Assembly: GCF_026723825.1 (NCBI RefSeq)
Contig: NZ_CP113519.1
Location: 2,046,001 to 2,110,000 of the forward strand
Origin: Pseudomonas sp. GOM7
GTDB taxonomy: Bacteria > Pseudomonadota > Gammaproteobacteria > Pseudomonadales > Pseudomonadaceae
DNA: 64,000 nt
Direction: 5' to 3'
Shown: positions 17,642-25,558 of the stretch, one piece after another
Position numbering within the stretch: position 1 is the stretch's first letter
Layout of the letters: every line of letters starts with the position of its first letter
Made by a program: the position numbers and the translations under genes
Notes under the pieces: model-generated
Told to the model about the DNA's origin: nothing
Database searches by the model: none
What the model saw: the letters and a program-made list of their open reading frames with translations, nothing else

Positions 17642-20215
17642 TTAGACCTGCGTCTTCCATGTATATAACAGCTCGAGCGCCTTGCGCGGAGTCAGATCAT
17701 CCGGATTGATCTTGCTCAATTGCTCCAGCAGGGGGTGCGGCACGCTGGCGAACAGGTCGCTCTGCATCGGTGCCTGCGGCTGGCCGGGCTGCTGGCGTGG
17801 CAGGTCATGGGGCAGGCTGGTGGCTTCCAGGCGCGCCAGGTGCTCGCGGGCACGGCTGATCACGCTGCCCGGCACGCCGGCCAGTTGCGCCACGGCCAGG
17901 CCATAGCTCTGGCTCGCCGGCCCGGGCTGGACATGGTGGAGAAAGACGATGCGTTCGTTGTGCTCGGTGGCCGAGAGGTGCACGTTGGCCACCACTGGCT
18001 CGCTTTCCGGCAGCACGGTCAGCTCGAAGTAGTGGGTGGCGAACAGGGTGAAGGCGCGCAGGCGCGCCAGGTGCTCGGCCGCCGACCAGGCCAGCGACAG
18101 GCCGTCGAAGGTGCTGGTGCCTCGGCCCACCTCGTCCATCAGCACCAGGCTGCGCTCGCTGGCGTTGTGCAGGATGTTGGCGGTCTCGCTCATTTCCACC
18201 ATGAAGGTGGAGCGCCCGCCTGCCAGGTCGTCCGAGGAGCCGATACGGGTGAAGATGCGGTCGACCAGTGACAGCTCGCAGGCCGCCGCCGGGACGAAGC
18301 TGCCGATATGGGCCAGCAGCACGATCAGCGCGGTCTGGCGCATGTAGGTGGACTTACCGCCCATGTTCGGCCCGGTGATGATGAGCATGCGGCGGCTGTC
18401 GTCCAGGTCCAGGTCGTTGGCCACGAAGGGGGTGGTCAGCACCTGCTCGACCACCGGGTGGCGGCCCTGGTCGATGCGCATGCACGGCTCGTCGACGAAG
18501 CGTGGGCGGTTCAGGTCGAGGTTCAGCGCACGCTCGGCCAGGTTGCTCAGCACGTCCAGCTCGGCCAGGGCAGCAGCACTGTCCTGCAGCGGGGCGAGGT
18601 GTTCGATCAACTGTTCGAGCAGGGCATCGTAGAGCATCTTCTCGCGGGCCAGGGCGCGGCTCTTGGCCGACAGCGCCTTGTCCTCGAATTCCTTGAGCTC
18701 CGGGGTGATGAAGCGTTCGGCGCCCTTGAGCGTCTGCCGGCGGATGTAATCGGCTGGCGCCGACTCGGCTTGTTTGGTGGGTAGCTCGATGAAGTAGCCG
18801 TGCACGCGGTTGTAGCCCACCTTGAGGTTGGCCAGGCCGGTGCGGGCCTTCTCCCGTGCTTCCAGATCCATGAGGAATTGGCCGGCGTTTTCGCTCATCG
18901 CTTGCAGCTCGTCCAGCTCGGCGTCGTAGCCGGTCTTCAGCACGCCGCCGTCGCGGATCACCGCCGGCGGGTTGTCGATGATGGCGCGGGCCAGCAGGTC
19001 GGCCAGCTCGGGGTAGGTGGCGATGGTGGCCGCCAGGTGCTGCAGGTGCGGGGTATCCAACGTGGTCATCGCCTGCTGCAGCTCGGGCAGTGCGGCCAGG
19101 GCATCGCGCAGGCGCGCCAGGTCGCGCGGGCGGGCGTTGCGCAGGCCGATACGGGCGAGGATGCGCTCCAGGTCGCCGATTTCCTTGAGCTGCGGTTGCA
19201 GCGTCTCGAAACGGTAGCCGTCGAGCAGGCAGGCGATGGCGTCCTGGCGCGCCTCCAGCACCGCGCGGTCGCGCAGTGGGCGGTTCAGCCAACGGCCCAG
19301 CAGGCGGCTGGCCATGGCGGTCTGGCAGCGATCCATGACCGACTGCAGGGTGTTGTCGCGACCGCCGGCGAGGTTGATGTCCAGCTCCAGGTTACGGCGG
19401 CTGGCACCGTCGAGGATCACCGTGTCGTCCAGGCGCTCGTGGCGCAGGCTGCGCAGGTGGGGCAGGGCGGTGCGCTGGGTTTCCTTGGCATAGCTCAGCA
19501 GGCAGCCGGCGGCGCCGATGGCCAGGGTCAGCTTCTCGCAGCCGAAGCCTTTCAGATCCTGGGTGCCGAACTGCTGGCACAGGCTCTTGAAGGCGCTGTC
19601 GCGGTCGAAATCCCAGGGCGCGCGGCGCCGTGAGCCCTTGCGTTTCTCGGCGGGCAGGCCCTGCGGCCAGTCGTCCGGGATCAGCAGTTCGGCGGGGTTC
19701 AGGCGTTCCAGCTCGGCCAGCAGGTTCTCCCAGCCCTTGATCTCCTGCACGCTGAAGCGGCCGCTGGTGATGTCCAGCACGGCCAGGCCGAACAGGCGCT
19801 CGTCGCCCAGCACGGCAGCCAGCAGGTTGTCGCGGTGCTCGTCGAGCAGGGCCTCGTCGCTGATGGTGCCGGGGGTGATGATGCGCACCACCTGGCGCTC
19901 CACCGGGCCCTTGCTGGTGGCCGGGTCGCCGATCTGCTCGCAGATCACCACCGATTCGCCCAGTTTGACCAGCTTGGCCAGGTAACCCTCCACCGAGTGG
20001 AAGGGAATGCCGCACATGGGGATCGACTGGCCGGCCGACTGGCCGCGTGCGGTCAGGGTGATATCCAGCAGCTTGGCCGCCTTCTTCGCGTCTTCGTAAA
20101 AAATCTCGTAGAAGTCACCCATGCGATAGAACATCAACTGGTCCGGGTGCTGATTCTTCAGCTTCCAGTACTGCTGCATCATCGGGGTGTGAGCTGAAAG
20201 GTCGGAATTAGTCAT
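17642..20215 (-). CDS. mutS: DNA mismatch repair protein MutS
   Basis: MutS recognises mismatches and starts methyl-independent strand repair with MutL in Pseudomonas. The 857-residue product begins with the mismatch-binding domain (HTPMMQQYW then [10 protein letters not shown], with the Phe-x-Glu wedge in the latter) and ends with the ATPase: Walker [10 protein letters not shown] (about 620), Walker [17 protein letters not shown] and [10 protein letters not shown]. The ATG at 20215 gives the normal family length; another ATG lies two codons upstream (20221), and the frame open to 20476 has no family homology. The C-terminal tail keeps the usual [14 protein letters not shown] tetramer segment. 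Confidence 0.96.
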   Translation of the reverse strand: MTNSDLSAHTPMMQQYWKLKNQHPDQLMFYRMGDFYEIFYEDAKKAAKLLDITLTARGQSAGQSIPMCGIPFHSVEGYLAKLVKLGESVVICEQIGDPATSKGPVERQVVRIITPGTISDEALLDEHRDNLLAAVLGDERLFGLAVLDITSGRFSVQEIKGWENLLAELERLNPAELLIPDDWPQGLPAEKRKGSRRRAPWDFDRDSAFKSLCQQFGTQDLKGFGCEKLTLAIGAAGCLLSYAKETQRTALPHLRSLRHERLDDTVILDGASRRNLELDINLAGGRDNTLQSVMDRCQTAMASRLLGRWLNRPLRDRAVLEARQDAIACLLDGYRFETLQPQLKEIGDLERILARIGLRNARPRDLARLRDALAALPELQQAMTTLDTPHLQHLAATIATYPELADLLARAIIDNPPAVIRDGGVLKTGYDAELDELQAMSENAGQFLMDLEAREKARTGLANLKVGYNRVHGYFIELPTKQAESAPADYIRRQTLKGAERFITPELKEFEDKALSAKSRALAREKMLYDALLEQLIEHLAPLQDSAAALAELDVLSNLAERALNLDLNRPRFVDEPCMRIDQGRHPVVEQVLTTPFVANDLDLDDSRRMLIITGPNMGGKSTYMRQTALIVLLAHIGSFVPAAACELSLVDRIFTRIGSSDDLAGGRSTFMVEMSETANILHNASERSLVLMDEVGRGTSTFDGLSLAWSAAEHLARLRAFTLFATHYFELTVLPESEPVVANVHLSATEHNERIVFLHHVQPGPASQSYGLAVAQLAGVPGSVISRAREHLARLEATSLPHDLPRQQPGQPQAPMQSDLFASVPHPLLEQLSKINPDDLTPRKALELLYTWKTQV

Positions 20216-20221
20216 GGGCAT

Positions 20222-20716
20222 CGATCGCTTGAAATTGTCTTGCCTGGGAGCTGGAGCGGGTTTGCCGGCAGGGTCGTCGCCGCGGATGTGCCGGCGTTCC
20301 GGGAGGCGCCGAAGCTTTCCAGCCGGCCGTGATCGCTCCAGGCCGTGGGTGGGAGTCGTGGCTCGCTCGGGTTCTGCAGGTAGCCTGGTCTGGCTTCGGC
20401 AGGTGAGGGTACATGCCTGGACAGGGCCGAACGCGGGGCGCGGTGGCGGAGCGGGTTTCGCTCGGCCCGATGACAAGGTCCACGCGCCTGTCTTCCGTGA
20501 TCAGCCTGTCGTGTCGTTGCCGTTGGGCTGCCATTGGCCTGTCTTCAGCATGAATCGCTCAAGGAATCCGGGAGGCATCGTGAGCTTGCCTGCCTCCCAG
20601 CGCTGTCAGGCGCGCAATGATACCTGAAAGCGGCGTCGCTTTCGTCTGGCTTGAGTCTTTGGGGGCAGGCGCCTGCAGGATGGCAGCGGGGCGATGCCGG
20701 GCAGCCCCGCGCTCGA
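20222..20716. other. Gap between the hydrolase gene and mutS, no gene seen
   Basis: About 495 bp of GC-rich sequence downstream of the catabolic operon and upstream of mutS. Short frames on both strands lack ribosome binding sites and recognisable motifs. A small perfect palindrome (gcaggcgcctgc, 20665-20676) follows the operon end but lacks a T tract. The mutS promoter should be here, but I cannot point to a convincing -35/-10 pair. Confidence 0.5.
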
Positions 20717-21679
20717 TCAGTCCTGCGCCACGATGCTGTGGCTCTGGCAGCCCAGGTCGATACGGCCGTCCTGGCTGACGATCCTGGCCTCGACGCGATC
20801 ACCCACCTGCAGGTACTGGCGACGGCGTTGCTGGCCCTTGATGAAGAATTTCCACTTCAGGGGTTCGGGCAGCAGGCCCGACAGTTTCACCAGCAGGCGC
20901 GGCGGCACGCTCAGGGCGCAGCCGGATGGCGTTCCGGTCATCAGCACGTCGCCCGGCTCGAAGTTCACGATCTGTGAATACTCGGTCAGGGTTTCCGCCG
21001 GCTTGAACACGAGGTTGGCCGTGCTGTCGCTCTGGCGCAGTTCGCCATTGACGCTCAGGCTCAACTGCATCTGCGCCAGGTAGCCCATCTCGGATGGCTC
21101 GAGCAGGCACAGAACCGGCCCCAGTGGGCTGAAGGTTCGATAGCTCTTGCCTTTGTGGAACTGCATCTGGGGGAGCTGGACATCACGCGCGGAGACGTCG
21201 TTGCCGATGCAGATGCCGGCAATGTATTCGTGCAGGTTGTTCTGCGTGACCTCCACCGGGGTTGAGGTGCGCTTCTTCATCACCAGGGTCAGTTCCACCT
21301 CGTAGTCGAGCAGCTTCACGTGCCTGGGCCTGACGATGACGCCGGTCGGCCCGGTGATGGAGGCAGAGGACTTGGTGAAGAACAGGTTGAAGGACTTGGC
21401 GTCCGGGTCCATGCCCGAATCGATCATGTGTTCGCGGTAATTGGCGCCCTGGCACAGCACCTTGGCATCGTCGGTGATCGGCGACAGCAACTCGACCTCG
21501 GCCCGATCCACTGCCTCGCTGCTAGCTTCGACCAGTCTGGCTATCGCGTCGTGGCCCAGGTTCAGGAGTTCTCGGGTAGTGGTGCAGGGTGTCGGCAGAG
21601 CCCGAATCCTGTCGGCGGTCGATAGGCAGCCCCACTGCACCGATGTCTGATGGCGGAAACGCACGATTGGAAGCGCCAT
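20717..21679 (-). CDS. Fumarylacetoacetate hydrolase family protein
   Basis: A 320-residue member of the FAH superfamily, enzymes that hydrolyse C-C bonds of acylpyruvates (or hydrate/decarboxylate related oxo-acids) with a divalent metal. The visible family features are YREHMIDSGM, the acidic metal-binding LLDYEVELTLVM (Glu-x-Glu near residue 125), GNDVSARD and the FEPGDVLMTGTPSGC block. An extra C-terminal region of about 60 residues after this block is longer than in minimal members. It is the last gene of an operon with a flavin hydroxylase and a ring-cleavage-type protein, which suggests cleavage of an acylpyruvate from an aromatic ring. The exact substrate is unknown. Confidence 0.88.
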   Translation of the reverse strand: MALPIVRFRHQTSVQWGCLSTADRIRALPTPCTTTRELLNLGHDAIARLVEASSEAVDRAEVELLSPITDDAKVLCQGANYREHMIDSGMDPDAKSFNLFFTKSSASITGPTGVIVRPRHVKLLDYEVELTLVMKKRTSTPVEVTQNNLHEYIAGICIGNDVSARDVQLPQMQFHKGKSYRTFSPLGPVLCLLEPSEMGYLAQMQLSLSVNGELRQSDSTANLVFKPAETLTEYSQIVNFEPGDVLMTGTPSGCALSVPPRLLVKLSGLLPEPLKWKFFIKGQQRRRQYLQVGDRVEARIVSQDGRIDLGCQSHSIVAQD

Positions 21680-21731
21680 GTCTGTACCTCATTCTTCTTG
21701 AGTGATCGACTGCCTGCGGCAGCCAGGTTGG

Positions 21732-23009
21732 CTACAACAGCAAAAGCCCGATGTTTTCCAGCAGCTTCACCAGATGGAGCAGGAAGCGGGAGCCCAGGGC
21801 GCCATCTATGACGCGGTGGTCATAGGACAGCGAGAGCGGCAGCAGCAGGCGCGGCACGAACTGCTCGCCATTCCACACCGGTTGCAGGCTGGCCCGGGAT
21901 ACGCCGAGGATGGCGACCTCGGGGGTGTTGACGATAGGGGCGAACGGGCCCCGGATCCCCAGGCCGCCGAGGGAGGAAATGGTGAAGCAGCCGCCTTTGA
22001 TGTCGCTCGCGGCAAGCCGCCCTTGCCGGGCGCTGTTGGCGAGGCTGGCGCATTCGCGCGCCAGTTCGCGTACCCCCTTGCGGTTCGCATCCTTCACCAC
22101 CGGGACGACGAGGCCGGCCTCGGTATCGGCGGCAAAGCCGATGTTGATGTACTTCTTCAGGATCAGATGTTGCCCATCGGCCGCCAGGGAGGCATTGAAT
22201 TGCGGAAACTGCGCCAACGCCTGGGCCAGCGCATGCATGAGCAGGGGTAGCAGCGTGATCTTGTCCTGTCCCTCGGCATTGGCCGCCTTCAGCAGCGCAT
22301 CCAGGCTGGTGATGTCAGCCGTCTCGAACTGGGTCACATGGGGGACGTTCAGCCAGGCCCGGTGCAGATGGGCGGAAGAAAGCTTCTGAATGCGCGGCAA
22401 CGGCCTCACCTCGATTTCGCCGAACTGAGCAAAATCGATTTCGGCTACCGGGGCGATGCCGCTCAGGCGTTCATCGGCCACGGTTGCCGTCATGCGCTTA
22501 CGCACGAAGGCCTCGACGTCCTCCTTGAGGATGCGCCCGGACTTGCCGCTTGCCGCGACTTCGGACAACTTGACGCCGAGCGTGCGTGCCAGCTTGCGCA
22601 CCACGGGCCCGGCCTTGGGCAGCGGCAGGCCGCTGGCGGCCGTTTCCGGCATGGCGGATGACGCCACTGCGGCGGTCGCCGCCGGGGCTGGCGGAGCAGG
22701 GGCGTCCTGCGTCAGCGCCTGGGCGGGCGTAGCAGGCGGGGCCACGGGCTCGGCCGGCTGCTCAAGCGCCAGTTCGCCGAATATGTCGCCCTGGCTGACG
22801 CGATCCCCCTCCTGGATCAGGAAGCGTTTGAGCACTCCAGCGCAGGGCGCAGGAATTTCCAGGGTGGCCTTGTCGGTTTCCAGCACGAACAGCGCTTGTC
22901 CGGTAACCACCGGGGTGCCGGGTTGCACGCTGATCTCGACTACCTGAACGTCCCTGTATTCACCGATATCCGGAACGCTGAGTGCTAGCTGCATGGCGGA
23001 CATGTTCAT
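21732..23009 (-). CDS. 2-oxoacid dehydrogenase E2 (dihydrolipoamide acetyltransferase), accessory
   Basis: Core acyltransferase of a pyruvate-dehydrogenase-type complex, 425 residues. It has one lipoyl domain with the modified Lys in ETDKATLE (Lys47), an Ala/Pro-rich linker (about 85-125), a peripheral subunit-binding domain (VVRKLARTLGVKL to EDVEAFVRK), and the catalytic domain ending with SYDHRVIDG (His398). A single lipoyl domain makes it shorter than the 2-3-lipoyl housekeeping AceF of Pseudomonas as I recall it. The ATG at 23009 overlaps the monooxygenase stop by 4 bp. The operon has no E3 gene, so a lipoamide dehydrogenase from elsewhere must serve it. Confidence 0.92.
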   Translation of the reverse strand: MNMSAMQLALSVPDIGEYRDVQVVEISVQPGTPVVTGQALFVLETDKATLEIPAPCAGVLKRFLIQEGDRVSQGDIFGELALEQPAEPVAPPATPAQALTQDAPAPPAPAATAAVASSAMPETAASGLPLPKAGPVVRKLARTLGVKLSEVAASGKSGRILKEDVEAFVRKRMTATVADERLSGIAPVAEIDFAQFGEIEVRPLPRIQKLSSAHLHRAWLNVPHVTQFETADITSLDALLKAANAEGQDKITLLPLLMHALAQALAQFPQFNASLAADGQHLILKKYINIGFAADTEAGLVVPVVKDANRKGVRELARECASLANSARQGRLAASDIKGGCFTISSLGGLGIRGPFAPIVNTPEVAILGVSRASLQPVWNGEQFVPRLLLPLSLSYDHRVIDGALGSRFLLHLVKLLENIGLLLL

Positions 23010-24877
23010 CGAGATGCTGCCGTCCTTTCGCGTGTCGGTTCGGCGCGCTGTTCCTGATGCCCCGACAGGCCGATGCCATAGGTCGTTTTCAGCCGCTCGA
23101 CGATGCTGACCAGGGTGCCGGCATCCGTGTCGGCGCTGCCCTTGGTGCGCCAGACCACGTGATGGTCCGGCCTGACCAGGATCGCGCCGTCCTCGCCCAC
23201 CTCGTACAGCTCGATGGCGGCCTGGCGGGCCGAGGCATCCATGCTGTCGAGCCCGACGATCCGCACCGCCATCTCGGCGCTGCCAGGCAGGGCTTGCAGG
23301 GCCTGGCGCCACTGTTCGGGCTTGGCGCTGATCAGGGTGAAGTCACGCTTGTCGAGCAACTGGTGGATGGCGCGCGGCTGGCCATCGCTGAGCAACATGA
23401 CATGGGGCAGACGCGCGCCAGGCCAGGTGGTCGGTCGATACTCGGTGACACCCTTGCCGATCATGGGTTGCGCTGTGGCTTCGGGTTCCACCAGCCCCTG
23501 GGTGTAGGCGTAGCCATACTCCAGGCCGGTGGAAATGAAGTGCTCCCGTTGCTCGGGCACCTGGGCCTGCAGCAGGGCGCGCAGGCGCTTGCCCTTGGCC
23601 GTCTGCGCCTCCAGCAGGGCGGTTTTCTTCAGCGCGCCGCGCATGAGCCAATCCGCCAGAGAGCCGCGAGTGGATTTGGGCAGCCAGGTGAAGGGGGCGA
23701 GGGTAAAGAGTTTCGTCACCTGCATGAGCCCGCGATTGCGCAGGCCGATATGGCAGGTCACTTCATCGAGCTTGAAGTGATTGCCCATGCTCTGCTCGGC
23801 AAACAGCCGGATCACCGGCTTGCGCTCGAGCTCGTAGGTGTTCAGCAGGCTCTCCGGCGCGCGGCCTTCGAGGATGGCGGCCAGCTTCCAGGCCAGGTTA
23901 TGGGCATCCTGGACACCGCTGTTGAGGCCGAAGCCCCCGGTATGGGGAAACCGATGCGCCGCGTCGCCAATGAGTAGGGCATGGCCCTTGGCATAGGAGG
24001 CGGCCAGTTGCGTGGTCATCAGCCACTTGCCCATGGTGTGGATGGTGAAGGGCACTTCGCTGTTGCCGATGGCCAGCGGAATCACCTTGCGCCAGTAGTC
24101 CTGCCCGGCCGTGGCGACTGCCTGCTCGTCGCAGAGGTAGGGCGTCATCAGGATGTAGCTGTCGTCCGCGTGCTTGATCATCACGCCGCAGAAGTGCGGG
24201 TTGTAGATCCAGCTCAGCAGTGGGCGAGGTTGTGGGTGAAGCTCATCGAGCTTCATCTGGAAGAACACGCTGGCCATGTTGGCCAGTGTCGGGCCTTGCA
24301 TGGCGATACCCAGCAGCTCCCGTACCTTGCTGTTGGCGCCATCGGCACCGATCAGCCAGCGTGCGCCGATGCTGGTGCGCTGCTGGTTGGTGTCGCGCAC
24401 CGACAGCGTTACCTGGTGCCCCGCATCATGCAGTGACTCCAGGCTGTGACCCTTGATGAAGGTCACCAGGGGCTCGGCTTCCAACGCCCGCCAGAGAATC
24501 GGCATTAACTGATGCTGGCCGACGTGGGCGATGCGGTATTCGCTGTGGGAGCGCACCCGCTCTACCAGTTCCCGGTCGGCCAGCAGATCGATGCTGCCGA
24601 ACTCGGTGCCCAGCAGGCTGGTGCACCAGCGGATGTTGCCGATCTCCTCCTCCGACGGGCACAGCGCCAGGATCTCCTGGGCCAGGGCGGGGGAGTACTG
24701 GGCCCAGATCTCGAATGCGCGGCCGTTCAGCACGTGCGCGGCCGGGTGCTGCAACGGCGTCGTGCGGCGCTCGACGACGATGCAGGGGATGCCGTAGCTG
24801 GCCAGCAACAGGGCCAGGGTGCAGCCGCTGGCACCGCCACCGACTATGACCACCGGTGCCTTCATGTCCGCGTTCAT
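23006..24877 (-). CDS. FAD-dependent aromatic hydroxylase (MhpA/PheA family)
   Basis: A 623-residue group A flavoprotein monooxygenase that would hydroxylate a phenolic ring with NAD(P)H and O2. It has the FAD-binding GGGASG (13-18), the DG motif GADGANSKVRE (Asp179-Gly180), the GD motif GDAAHRFPHTGGFG (from residue 304) and a C-terminal thioredoxin-like domain of about 190 residues as in 3-(3-hydroxyphenyl)propionate hydroxylase. It is coupled on both sides: TGATG with the VOC gene upstream and ATGA with the E2 gene downstream. The substrate cannot be read from sequence; the family and neighbours suggest a resorcinol- or hydroxyphenyl-type compound. Confidence 0.9.
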   Translation of the reverse strand: MNADMKAPVVIVGGGASGCTLALLLASYGIPCIVVERRTTPLQHPAAHVLNGRAFEIWAQYSPALAQEILALCPSEEEIGNIRWCTSLLGTEFGSIDLLADRELVERVRSHSEYRIAHVGQHQLMPILWRALEAEPLVTFIKGHSLESLHDAGHQVTLSVRDTNQQRTSIGARWLIGADGANSKVRELLGIAMQGPTLANMASVFFQMKLDELHPQPRPLLSWIYNPHFCGVMIKHADDSYILMTPYLCDEQAVATAGQDYWRKVIPLAIGNSEVPFTIHTMGKWLMTTQLAASYAKGHALLIGDAAHRFPHTGGFGLNSGVQDAHNLAWKLAAILEGRAPESLLNTYELERKPVIRLFAEQSMGNHFKLDEVTCHIGLRNRGLMQVTKLFTLAPFTWLPKSTRGSLADWLMRGALKKTALLEAQTAKGKRLRALLQAQVPEQREHFISTGLEYGYAYTQGLVEPEATAQPMIGKGVTEYRPTTWPGARLPHVMLLSDGQPRAIHQLLDKRDFTLISAKPEQWRQALQALPGSAEMAVRIVGLDSMDASARQAAIELYEVGEDGAILVRPDHHVVWRTKGSADTDAGTLVSIVERLKTTYGIGLSGHQEQRAEPTRERTAASR

Positions 24878-25512
24878 CACAGGGTTCTCCAGTTAATGGC
24901 TTTCATGTTCGCCACCGGCTTGCTGCCCGGAGGGGTGCCCGCGCCCTGTTTCAGCAGCTCGGCAACCGGGGTACCGGAGCGCAGGCGGGTGAGCAGGTAG
25001 TCGGGGTCGAAGTTGACGCCGATGGGGTTCTCTGCGAACGCAGGGCTGTTGAAGTACCGCTTGGTTTCCTCGGCAGTGGCGAAGTTCTCGACCTGGAACT
25101 CATGCCGGTTGCCGTCCGGATCTTCGTAGTAGAGCGAGGTGGTCGGCCCGTGGTTGATGCACCAGACCGGCTCGATACCCTGCTGCTTGACCCGCTCGTA
25201 GGTCAGCAGCAGGTCTTCCAGTGAGTCGAAGCTGTGGGCGATGTGATCCAGCCCGATCATCTTGCGCCGCAGCCAGGCCAGGGGGAACAGCAGGCGCAGG
25301 ATGGCCGGCAGCTTGACCAGCGCCAGCCGATGGCTCTCGGCATCCCAGCTGAGGAAGGTGACGAGTTTGCCCGCGTGCACCACCTCGGCGCCGAACACGA
25401 GGCCGTACCAGGCGATCAGCTTCTCTCGGCGCGGTGTCTTGAGCACCCAATGGGCAATCTGCGTGGGGGCGATCACGGGCTTGCTGGGCAGTGCAGAAGA
25501 TGTCTGGTTCAT
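24877..25512 (-). CDS. VOC-superfamily protein, probable extradiol-type dioxygenase
   Basis: A 211-residue protein with two vicinal-oxygen-chelate modules. Likely metal ligands are His21 (QIAHWVL), His90 (GLDHIAHSF) and Glu138 (DPDGNRHEF), the pattern of BphC-like ring-cleavage dioxygenases and glyoxalases. Its size is that of single-unit members. The start MNQTSS at 25512 follows an aggac element; an open frame to 25599 lacks one. Next to an aromatic hydroxylase and an FAH-family hydrolase, ring cleavage is the most likely role, but a glyoxalase-like isomerase cannot be excluded. Confidence 0.82.
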   Translation of the reverse strand: MNQTSSALPSKPVIAPTQIAHWVLKTPRREKLIAWYGLVFGAEVVHAGKLVTFLSWDAESHRLALVKLPAILRLLFPLAWLRRKMIGLDHIAHSFDSLEDLLLTYERVKQQGIEPVWCINHGPTTSLYYEDPDGNRHEFQVENFATAEETKRYFNSPAFAENPIGVNFDPDYLLTRLRSGTPVAELLKQGAGTPPGSKPVANMKAINWRTL

Positions 25513-25558
25513 GTTCTGGTCCTGATGGCTTGCTGGGTTAGGTTGAACAGCGCCCCTG

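Noticed and set aside
20222..20476. N-terminal extension of mutS to 20476
   Set aside because: The added residues have no MutS similarity and the protein from 20215 already has the normal length and N-terminal motif.
23010..23312. N-terminal extension of the E2 gene to 23312
   Set aside because: It would lie entirely inside the monooxygenase gene; the lipoyl domain begins just after 23009.
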